A stretch of 64,000 nt of DNA from Dimorphilus gyrociliatus (taxonomy: Eukaryota > Annelida > Polychaeta > Dinophilidae): positions 2,537,891 to 2,601,890 of the forward strand of contig CAJFCJ010000002.1 in the NCBI GenBank assembly GCA_904063045.1. The letters run 5' to 3'. Position numbers and translations under genes: made by a program. Position 1 is the first letter of the stretch, and every line of letters starts with the position of its first letter. The notes below the pieces were generated by a model, which worked only from the letters and a program-made list of their open reading frames with translations, made no database searches and was not told where the DNA came from. Of this stretch, positions 13,654 to 23,762 are shown in pieces.

Positions 13654-16520
13654 ATGAATAAATACACAAAAGTCAACGTCGTTGGTCGAGGAGCTTTCGG
13701 GTTTGTTTTAGAGGACATTAAATATATGTCGTAATATCTCGATCTATTCAAACAGTGTCGTTCATCTATGCGAAAGAAAAAATGATAAAGAAAAAGTGAT
13801 CATCAAGCAAATTACTGTTGATCAGATGACGAAAGAAGAGAGGCAACTAGCCGTTACAGAAGTCACAGTACGTTTATATAGTATTTTAGCTTTATTTACC
13901 TGGTCAAATATCTATTTTCCTAGGTCTTATCAATGCTTTCCCATCCAAACATTATACAGTTATTTGAAAATTTCTTAGAAGATAAAGCATTAATGATTGT
14001 AATGGAATATGCAGAAGGTAAACATAAAAGATTATTATTAAAAATTATCTAAAAAGGATTAATTTAACAATTATTTTTTATTAGGAGGAACTCTTAATGA
14101 TTATTTGCAATCTCAAAAAGAGGAGTTGATTGAGGAGACTGTTAGTAAATAAAATGCGTTTATATCTTTTACCCCTGATACTAAGAATGAACTTTTCTTT
14201 ATTTATTTTTTCAGAAAGTTCTTCAGTTTTTTGCTCAAATTCTCTTAGCTATCCAACATATACATTCCAGACAAATTTTACATAGAGATTTGAAAACTCA
14301 GAATATCTTCTTGGATAAAAATAAAGATATAATAAAAGTTGGAGATTTCGGTATATCAAAGATTCTTGATAGTAAAAGTAAAGCTGTGTCCGTTGTTGGG
14401 ACACCTTGCTATATAAGTCCTGAGTTATGCAAGGGTCAACCTTATAATCAAAAAAGTGACGTTTGGGCTGTTGGCTGTATCTTGTATGAAATGTTAACGC
14501 TAAAGAGGGCGTTTCATGCTGAAAATCTACCAGCATTAGTTATGAAAATAATGAAAGGACAGGGGCGTAATTTATAATTGATTTTTGATCTTATAAACTA
14601 AAACATATAATAGCTTTGCTTATAAAAAAAAGAGAAGTTTTGCAGTAAAAGTAAATAATTCCAGCTAGTTTTTGAAATAGAAGTATTTAATTTGTTTACT
14701 TTACATTTTTTATTATAAAATAAAGACTGAAGCAATTTGTAGAAGAAAAAGCGAAAGATTTTTTTTCTCTTTTTCTATTAGTTTAAATTATGCCCCTAGT
14801 TGGATAATTCTATTAGCGATAAATACAGCGATGAATTGAAGGAGATTGCCAATCGTATGCTGGAACAGTCAGCTGAAAAAAGAGCCACAATTTACCAAAT
14901 TATGGCTGAACCTTTAATATTGATTGCTCTATTAGATGTTTCTTGCGATTTAGGTAGTATTGACAGTCCAAATATTATACCAGCTCCAACGAGAAATTTG
15001 ACCTCTAATGAAATAAGCATTTCTGGTGGCACTTCTCAACAACCAAACAATTCGTGCTTAGTTTATTGGTGGGGTAATGGGGTTTGTCAGCCCGCCGTTT
15101 TACCTTTACCATCCAATGATACTCTTTTGACTCAAATTTGCATCGGAAGAACGCAAAAGGCCGCTGTAACCTCGACCGGGAAGCTTTTTGTTTGGGAAGA
15201 ATGTGGAGAGAGATCCTATATCCCTCGACTGGTTGATGGTGAATCAGCTGTTTGTATCAAAAGTGTGGCCTGTGGTGATCTATTCATGGCATTTTTAACC
15301 GATAGAGGATTACTAATGACCTCTGGGGGCGGAGCTTCAGGGTGTTTGGGACATAATGACTATAGAGATGTTGAACAAGCCAAAATTGTTCAAAGTCTTC
15401 TAGGATCCGAAGTTATTCATATTGCCTGTGGGTCCAATCACTGTGTTGCAGTAACGAGTGATAATGAAGTTTATTGTTGGGGAAGGTCAGATAACGGAAG
15501 GTTAGGATTAAGAAGAACATCATCAGTAAATAAACCTTTATTGGCAGCAATCTCTCCTAGTTACAAGCCTATTCAAGCATTTTGCTCCAGTGATTGTTCT
15601 GTATTACTAACTGATGATGGTTCAATATTAGCTACAGGGAGTAATCGTCATAATAAACTTTGTTTAGATACGTTATATGGTGACAAGGTAGACGAATCAT
15701 ATTGCTTTCGAGAGCAGGTTTGTAATTTAATACTTATCGCAAAAAAAAAACAATATATTATACATTTAAGGACACTTTCTATATTGAGCAGTTAAGAAGA
15801 AAATTTTGTTCTATAGAGATTTAGGGTATATTTAGACAAGAGAATTTTTTAAAATGTACTTGCCATTAGGCAGAAAATTGAACTCTTATTTATTATTTAT
15901 TATATCTTATGAGTTTATCCCCCTGTTTATATTTAACTTAAGCGTTCAGCAACTGTATGATATCATAATTCTTCAAATTATACATCTTTTAGGAAACGCT
16001 AAAAGAAATGAAAATCAAAACTTTGGACGTCGGCCCCACTCATTCGGCTTTCGTCTCTGAAGATGGATATTGTTATATGATTGGATCAAATAATTTTGGT
16101 CAATTAGGAACGGGATCATTTGGACATAGTGACCGTCTGCCCTACAAGATAACGAGCATCGATCGAGTTTGTTATGTTGCCTGTGGTGATGCTTTCACAG
16201 TGGCAGCTGTTGAAGGTTTTTATTGTTCAATTGAATTTATATATATTAGTATAAAATTTGTATATATTAGTATATATATACAAATATGTGATTGTATATG
16301 CATATATATTTCAAATTATTATTTAAAATTCACAGGCCATCATAAAGTTTTTACTTGGGGAAAACAAAGCAGAGGAAGGTTGGGTCGTGAAGACAATAAT
16401 GACTCTTTAAAGCCATCGTCAGTCGATTTTCCTCTCTGTGGAGATGAAGTTAGAGTTCAAAGTTTATCGTCTGCCCACGGATCAACCTTAATATGCTTAA
16501 ATCGAAATCGGTCAACATAA
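13654..16520 (+). CDS. NEK8: NEK8 protein kinase with RCC1 repeats
   Basis: Exons 13654-13700, 13756-13867, 13924-14017, 14085-14140, 14215-~14559, 14800-15717, 15993-16215 and 16336-16520 give about 659 residues, close to vertebrate NEK8 (692). The kinase half has VVGRGAFG (P-loop), VIIKQI (catalytic lysine), HRDLKTQN, GDFG and GTPCYISPE. The second half is an RCC1-type beta-propeller (CGSNHCVAV, CWGRSDNGRLG, GSNNFGQLGTG, CGDAFTVA). NEK8/NPHP9 acts in the inversin compartment of the primary cilium. The start at 13654 fits the family MxKY beginning; an in-frame ATG at 13621 would add 11 residues. The intron after residue ~218 (14560-14799) lacks a GT-AG solution that keeps the conserved kinase helix (see findings). 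Confidence 0.93.
14560..14799 (+). repeat. inverted-repeat-bounded element acting as a NEK8 intron
   Basis: The left end reads AGGGGCGTAATTTA (14561-14574) and the reverse complement of the right end (14784-14797) reads AGGGGCATAATTTA: 13 of 14 bases match. The element splits the kinase domain exactly between KIMKG and LDNSISDKYS, which is contiguous in NEK8 relatives. It contains in-frame stops, so it must be removed. Its terminal CAGGGGC resembles ends of hAT-type MITEs, but I see no 8-bp target duplication. The AG present on both sides makes the exact cut ambiguous by a few bases. Confidence 0.6.
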
Positions 16521-16684
16521 TCGTATAAATAGCAATCAGATGATCGGATTTACATCTTAATTATTGATTTTTTTATTTTTTGACATAATCTCGTAAAGCG
16601 AGAATCTCTGTGATAGCAAAACTCTGAACACGATGCAATAAAAAAAGGAATGAAAGCCGTTAGGCTAAAGTTTGATTGTAATGC

Positions 16685-19600
16685 TCAACATTCTATATCA
16701 TTACTCTTAGAGGTCATTAATAAAACAGGTGTCGAACTAGCCCGTTTTATGGATGATGCCTCTTGCTGTTCATCGTTAAGAACGGATAAACTTCTGGCCT
16801 GAGCACTCATTGTCGTTGTCTGTTCTTTAGATGCACTATATGTATTTTCTATAAAGTCTAGAACACTTAGGTTCTGCATAGTAGGTGAGTTGTTTAACTT
16901 TGCTGCTTCGTTATCGTTCGAATTTAAGCTTCTTCTAGAGCTGGTTATTAGAGGTTCAGGTCTGTAACCAGAGCTATCAATTGTCATATTTAAGCCCCCT
17001 CTGAATGTATACATAGGAGGCGCTTCATGAGAGACTTCTAGATTATCGTAAGCAACTGCAAAGGAATATGATGGAGGAGATCTGGCAATTGAGTCACTTC
17101 GTAAAAAGGCAGGGTTATCTATGGCTAAAACATCAGGTGAATAGGCTGGTGGAGGCATAGGAGGAACATCGTAACCAGATATTGGTCCAGCAGAATCGGT
17201 GGAGTTACGATTGTTGGATGGCTTGTTTTTCCTCCATTTAACGATAACTGCTGATAATATGGCTGTTAAGAGGAGAACGATGAGGCAACCAATAACAATG
17301 CCCGCAATTGTAGCTGAATTAATAGAGTCGTTAGCATATTGATCTGTTGTAGAAAAACATCAAGAATTAGATATTTTATACAATTTAAGACCAGAAAAGC
17401 AGTAGTAATATGATAAAAAACGTTCTCTACAAAAGTCGGGAATTATATAAATGTCTAAGATCTGAAAAACAATTATAGGCTTATAAAGAGAATCTTGTTC
17501 TCTTTTTAAGATTTTATTAAAGACATTCGATATAAGAACAGCCAGACAAAAGTGGAAATACTCTTTCTTTTTTTATAAAGATGAACAATCTTTCAAGTAC
17601 CGTTTCATATTCTCGTAACTAATTTTATTCTTATTTAAAAGCGACGGCATAAACTAGAGGAAAATGCCAAAATCAAAAGATATATAATGAATTCTAACAT
17701 TTCACATAACGAGACAAAGTGTAAAAAATTAACTTTTAAACTTACCAATTACGGAACAATGACTTTCATCACTTCCGTCTTTACAATCATCGTGCCCATC
17801 ACATACCCAACCTTTGTTAATGCACCGTTGATTCTTACATTTAAATTGGCCGGTTGACGTACACGCTTCTGTAATAAGCAATAGCATAACTACTAATATT
17901 TTTTACAGGTAAATATACTTTCAATGCGTCACTTTATACATTTTTCTCTGTATATGATATACAATATGTATATAAAACATATGTGCGTATATACAGTATG
18001 TAAATATAATATGTTGCATGCTGTAGATATTTTATGGAAAAACAAACGAAAGACGTCCAAAAATCAGGCTTAAATGCGAGTTTGGAAACACGCCTTTGTT
18101 AAGTAATAAGATCTTTTCTCAATGATTTTTTGTATATAATTGTATATACTGTAATAACTATAAAAGAAATAAGTAAATGCGTAATAAGGAGTTGAATTTT
18201 GTAAGAGAATTATTTGAAAGTAAAGTAATTTCTATTGACGTAGGCACGAAATATTACTCCCACTAGAAAGAGTTTTAAATTGCATTAGGTTAAATAATAA
18301 ACTTTCAATTTTTTATCAATTTTTAACATGCATTACAATATTTTTAATAAATTAATCTAAAGTATAATATACATATATATGTATATTAGTATCTACAGTA
18401 TTTCAGTATATAATATATTTATATGCCATGTTTATTACATATCGTATTTAGTAATGTATGATATCTTTCATTGCTTTTTACAAACAGCTTACTTTAACCT
18501 AATTTTGAATTGATTAGAAAATGATATCTTTTATAGATTTTTAAAAATATATTTAACAATAAAAGTTCATTATTAATAAACCTATATAGACATTTACAAT
18601 TTAAAGATCTGTAATAATACGAAGGAGAGTAATTTTATCGTTTACCTATCTTTAATTTCTATATACAAAGTTTAAATAAATCAACAAAGCGTTAGATTGA
18701 AAATCTAAATCTGACGACATTAAGTCATTTATTACTATTTCTGTGATATTGAAATATTCTTATAGGAATAATTCTTATACAGTTTCATGATTAATCCTTT
18801 GGAAATTGCTATATGCTGTTTATTTCTTACTTTAAATTCTTACTGGGGAAGTTTTATTAATGTTATAGGTTTTCTTACACGTACTGATGTAGATATATTT
18901 ACATAGTACAGTATATTGAATAGTAATATAAACTTTTAATATAAAAAATGTCTGTTCTGAAGACCTTTTCCCCACCTATATTTGAATAAGGTGGAGGGAG
19001 GAAACAGGGGGTAGAATTTTTTTTCAATGCCCTTTGGTTGCATGTTTTAATAGTATTTGTCTATGAATTTACGACAAATTTCCAAACATCTATTGTGCAA
19101 AAACCTTAACTATTGTTATAAAATTGAAGGGGAAAAAATAATGACTAAAAAAATTTCTATTCCCAACTAATCAGTTCCTTTGTAATTAATAAGTGCAGTT
19201 AAGACTCAATAGACATTTTTAGTATTATCATTTCTCTCCTTTTTTTTATAATTGTGCTATGGTAACTAAAATTTTTTCTAATAAATCATATTAGTACGGA
19301 GAAAATAATAATTAATCGGAATCCTAATTAGTAAACAATCTAACAAGTTCTTGTATTATTTCGAGGTTATTAGATTTAGAGTCCTGAATACATTGGACTA
19401 GTTATAAGAAAAAAAAGCATATTGAATGAAAAATATTACTTAGGCTATAACCAGTTAAACCCTTTATTTTTCTCTTTCCTTTATCTAACACTGCTCCGTG
19501 TAATATATAGAGTGAATTCGATAGACTATTTTTTATTGATTAATATCTAGGTTATTTCATATCATGAGTTTCTATTAGAAGTTTGTCCTTAACAATCTAC

Positions 19601-20112
19601 ATTGTTGGATATAGAAAGAAAATATATGAAAATTAGAGACATATTTGCTCCCTTTTTATTACTAATGATTAATGTATTTTTTAATTTATAATTTATGTAT
19701 ACTAAAGGATTTTAAGGAAAAAAAATAGTGTCCTTGGTACGTTTTTTCGATTGATTGAGGGAGAAAAGGACGAATTTTGTTAAGTGTTTGCAATTAAATC
19801 CTCTGATTTTTCTCTATATATAACATAGAAAAAACTTTACCTTTATTACAAAATAATTCGTCAGAACCGTCTGTACATTGTTTTACACCGTCACATTTTC
19901 TTTCGGCTGGCAAACAAACAAAGTCAGATGCACATCGTATTTGCGATCGAAGGCATGAGGTATGGCCTAAAAGATAATAATTTATTAGTGAATTAGTTAT
20001 ATAACACTCTCCGGTCATCGACCGGTTCTTGTAAGGATAAAATTTTACCTGAAGGTACGTAAACAAAGGCTAATAAGAAAAGAGAAGGAGGAACGGTTGT
20101 CAACAATGACAT
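16685..20112 (-). CDS. LDLRAD3-like LDL-receptor class A membrane protein
   Basis: Four exons (20112-20049, 19966-19841, 17868-17746, 17343-16685), all joined in phase 1, give 323 residues. Exon 1 is a signal peptide ([18 protein letters not shown]). Exons 2 and 3 each encode one LDLa repeat with six cysteines and the calcium-binding C-D-G...DGSDE signature. Exon 4 starts with a short stalk, a transmembrane helix ([17 protein letters not shown]) and a basic stop-transfer (VKWRKNK), then a long cytoplasmic tail with PPAY, PPSY and PPMY motifs. Vertebrate LDLRAD3 has three LDLa repeats and PPxY motifs that recruit Nedd4-family ubiquitin ligases; this copy has two repeats. The ligase link is inferred from the motifs. 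Intron 2 is unusually long for this window (about 2 kb). Confidence 0.8.
17869..19840. other. long intron of the LDLRAD3-like gene
   Basis: About 2 kb of AT-rich DNA inside the receptor gene, with several TA/GTATA-rich runs (17940-18010, 18370-18425). I see no long open frame, RNA gene or transposon ends in it. Confidence 0.5.
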
Positions 20113-21004
20113 AGTATAAATAATTAAATTAAACAGTATTTATTTCCATTCAATTTTCAATCAAATTATATTTCCATGCTGGTTAAAACCGATATAGACA
20201 CTGTCTTCCTCTCTCCCATACTGCCATGTTTGTTTCGACATCATTTAACCCTTTCTTTAATATGCATGAGTACAGATGGCGCTTCTAGTCAAAAGAAGCG
20301 CCAAATCTAAAAATCTTTCAAGAGAAAACTATCAACAAACTACTATAACGCTTATTTAACGCTGCTCTGGTTAAATAAGCTTGTATATAAAACAACAAAC
20401 GCTGAATTAACAATCAAGATAATAAATTAAGTGATAATAAATTGCATTAATAATTTAAAATTTGAACGCGTTCATAAATATGAACCAAATGAAAGTCATG
20501 AATAGGGCGTTGCTAAGGTAAATGTTTTAAAAGGAAATCATGCATTTCTGAGTCACGAACTGGAGTATAAAATTATCTAAAAAGCCTATAATATATAAAT
20601 AAAATACATTTGAATTATACAAACAACACTTGTACAAGTATTTAAAAGTAATAAACAATTATAATTCAACATTTAACGAATATTTCACAAAAATATTTTA
20701 TGTTTTTTCTATATTTATTAATAACAACATATTAATAATTTATTTATCAAGAATTAATGTCTAGAAATATAATGCTTCTCCTACTGAAAATGTCAAGGAA
20801 AGACTACTGTATGATACAATGAGAAAAATTCCTTTAATATCTTTCTGTTTATCCTAAATGTATAAATAAATAATATAAATAAATAACTATTGCATTAAAA
20901 GCTTTAAAATTTTAAATAAGTAACGAATAGTGGTTTTTGTAATGTTTTCTTATTTAGTAAAATGAATTGTCTTCAATTTTTATAAGAGGATAATAGTAGA
21001 AAAT

Positions 21005-21042
<38 letters not shown>

Positions 21043-21149
21043 TGTTTTCTTTGTTTCTTTTTCTATTTTTATCTATTTTACTTTATCATATACAAATTTA
21101 AACCGTAGTTTATTGCAGTGTTAATTGATTTATTGAAAAAAATTTGCTC
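20113..21149. other. intergenic upstream of the LDLRAD3-like gene
   Basis: AT-rich spacer between the receptor start and the 3' end of ADGF copy 1. It holds a CT microsatellite at 21010-21038. No gene seen. Confidence 0.5.
21010..21038. repeat. (CT)n microsatellite
   Basis: An uninterrupted TC/CT dinucleotide run of about 29 bases lies downstream of ADGF copy 1. Confidence 0.95.
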
Positions 21150-23289
21150 TTAATATTTGAATGTAAAAGATAAATCTGTATCTATGAAAGATGTTCCATT
21201 TAACGAAATACTGATTGGAACTTCCTCTACGTCATTGTTTGATTTCGATGGAACTTGACAATTGATTAAATAAGTGTTTAGTAATTCTCCTTCAGTTTCT
21301 TCGTAATTTCCAAATTTACATTTTATGGTTTGACATATTCCCTTCTCAAAGTGTCTACCGTAGATATGAACCTTTTCACCTCCATTCAATGCGCCCTCTC
21401 TCGGCAGAACTCTGTTGAATGTAGGATCTATTTTAAATTGAAGTTTACAAGCCTTTAGTCGAGTGGTAGAAATATAACTGTTCCAGGATGACTCCCATTT
21501 TTGTACAGCTATTGTTTTCTCTTCAGAATTCAATCCTGAGTATTTGATCGAGTTTGACGCTAGTTTCTTCAAGTCTCGTAGATCTAAACCCCAACCCATG
21601 AAAGCCTCATACCAGTCAATTGTGAAGTTATCATATCCAAAACCACCTGGATCATCTGATCCTAAAACGACTGGTAGACCGTTTCGAATATAACCAATAC
21701 CTGGGTGATTTCTAAGATCAGCAGTATAACCAAGAATTTGGTTAGAAACGGGACAAATCTCTATAGCAACGTCTCTTTTTTTCAGCTCATTTAAAAGATA
21801 GGGATGCTTAAAGAACCCAATTCCGTGTCCAACTCGTTTTGCTCCTAACAAGACAGATTCATAGGTGTTTTGTAAGGCAGAAACTATAAAAGATTGAAAA
21901 GTGTTTGAACCATAAAAAGATCAAAAAAGAACATTCCCCTTACCAGGATCGTTATCAAAAGGTGAAGGTAGTAAATCATCAGGCCAGTTGGTTTCAGCTG
22001 TATGATAAAGAGGAGAAGGGTTACCGGAAATATTAAGGAGATTTTCAAGGAAAAACATGTGCGATTTCCCACTATCTTCTTCAGCAACTAAATCAATGCC
22101 TTTTATCATATCTCCTGCTTTTTCGAACATTTCCTTGGATATAATAAGATCATTTTTAATTCTTTCATTAGTTGTTTTTCTATTTGATGCTGCAATGATT
22201 TTATAACCGATAAATTCAGGGTTGCTGGCTGTAAAATTGTTGACAATTTCTCTTGTAAAGTCTATATTTGTTTTACCAGGGTATTCTTCACTTTCGTCAA
22301 TATATTTTTTACCAAAATTTTCAGAGCTACCTCCAGATTTGTCTAGAATGTATAGGCGTTGAATTCTACTTGCTCTAGTTTCCATGTATTGTACGTTTTC
22401 TTTTAAAACAGTACTTAATAATTCAGTTAAGAATTTCGCTCTAATATTTACGTGTCTAAAAGTGCTAGTAACTTTTCCCCATAGCGTATCCATTAATTTC
22501 CAACGCATTCGACTGTCAGTTGGATATTTTTTTGCTTCATCAGTTAAAATATTCATAAGGGTGTGCTTTTTCACAAGAAAGTCGATAGTGTATGTTGAAT
22601 TATCCTTTACCTTGACCCATTTGACACCTGAACTGATGGGTGGAGGATTTACGAACAAATCCAATGAATAATGTCGAGATTGACTATTAGATTCTTCAGC
22701 GACGTACAAATCTTCAAATTCAGGTGCATTAAACAAGATTTCCAAAACAGCTCTATGACCGAGAATGTAATCTGATAGAAGAGCAAAAGAGAAATTAATT
22801 AAATTCTTAAATATAGATTTTTAATTAAAGGAAATTAGAGGAAACAACTTTCGTGTGTATGCATATTTCCTCCTTTAGGTAATTTAGACAATTCTTGGAA
22901 CACTTCTGATGATCTTATTTCATTTAGCTTCTCTTCAATTGGTCTTGCTGGAGGGAAACCAATCGAAGAGTCGGAAGTTTTTAAAAACTCTTGAACTTTC
23001 AAAAAGTGTAGATAATCATCTACAATTTTTTCTTCCTGTTTATGAGAAAAACGTTAAAAAATCGATTATTTCCCTAATTAATCCATCCAATAAAAAGATA
23101 AATTACAAATAAATAAAAGTTTATTACTTCATTTAAATTGATCTGATCAATTTGACTTAACTTTTCTTCTTCCTCAATTAATTTATCTCGTTCTTGATTG
23201 TATTTATATTCATTTTCAAGATTTCGAGCTTGAATAGAACTATTATGAATTAAAATTAATAGACTATAGCATATAATTTTTAATGTCAT
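21150..23289 (-). CDS. ADGF/ADA2-type secreted adenosine deaminase with IPT/TIG domain (copy 1)
   Basis: Exons 23289-23128, 23035-22849, 22771-21944 and 21883-21150 give 636 residues. Order: signal peptide (IICYSLLILI), ADGF N-terminal dimerisation region, the zinc motif MHTH, the deaminase barrel (GHGIGFFKHP, ICPVSNQILGYTADLRNHPG, GSDDPGGFG) and a C-terminal IPT/TIG-like domain of about 90 residues (PREGALNGGEKVHIYG...). ADGF/ADA2 enzymes convert extracellular adenosine to inosine and can act as growth factors. Two positions depart from the family: HTAE replaces HAGE/HGGE, and AEED replaces the (G/A)HED motif kept in copy 2. The zinc histidines and catalytic glutamate remain, so activity may be altered, not necessarily lost. 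It carries an intron (21943-21884) absent from copy 2. Confidence 0.87.
21154..21464. repeat. 311-bp tract shared with 31571-31881
   Basis: Direct repeat covering the IPT/TIG coding 3' end of the two ADGF genes. I find 2 mismatches in 311 bases (21333 and about 21374), one synonymous and one giving Glu versus Gly. Similarity falls off at 21465 and becomes patchy further into the catalytic region, with short identical blocks such as 21536-21603. The partner lies 10417 bases away in the same orientation with no indels in the tract. Confidence 0.93.
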
Positions 23290-23762
23290 TTTATCAAGTT
23301 CTAATTATAAAATACATGAAACTTTTTTTAAAATTGTGTTTAATATCAGATAATTCAATGCAACAGGTGTAGAGATATAGCACAACTTTCCAAAAAGTGT
23401 ACTAAACATAAAGTATAAATAGTATCATTTTATCAAAATCTTATCAATAGCAGTAGAAGATGGTTAGGTAACTAATTGAAATATCTTAATTGTCATCATC
23501 AAAAAAAAACTAAAAGTCATGAATATTCAAATTAATTTATTTATGACGAGAAGAAAAGTTTGAAAATTTTAAAGATCAAAAAAGATGTAAAAGAAAATAG
23601 CCTGATTAATTTAGAATTTGTGTTTTTTTAAAAAAAAAAGAGTATAATAAAGATCGTGAGCGAACCTCTCTTTCTATATCTCCTTCCCTTTCCTCAGTCA
23701 TTTACATGTAAACTATACGTAAGAATTTTTATATGATATTTATCATCTGAATTGGATGAGTT
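23290..23762. promoter_or_regulatory. ADGF1/nardilysin divergent intergenic region
   Basis: 473 bases between opposite start codons, AT-rich. It must hold both promoters. A pyrimidine-rich stretch at about 23668-23700 precedes the nardilysin start. No specific element is recognised. Confidence 0.4.
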
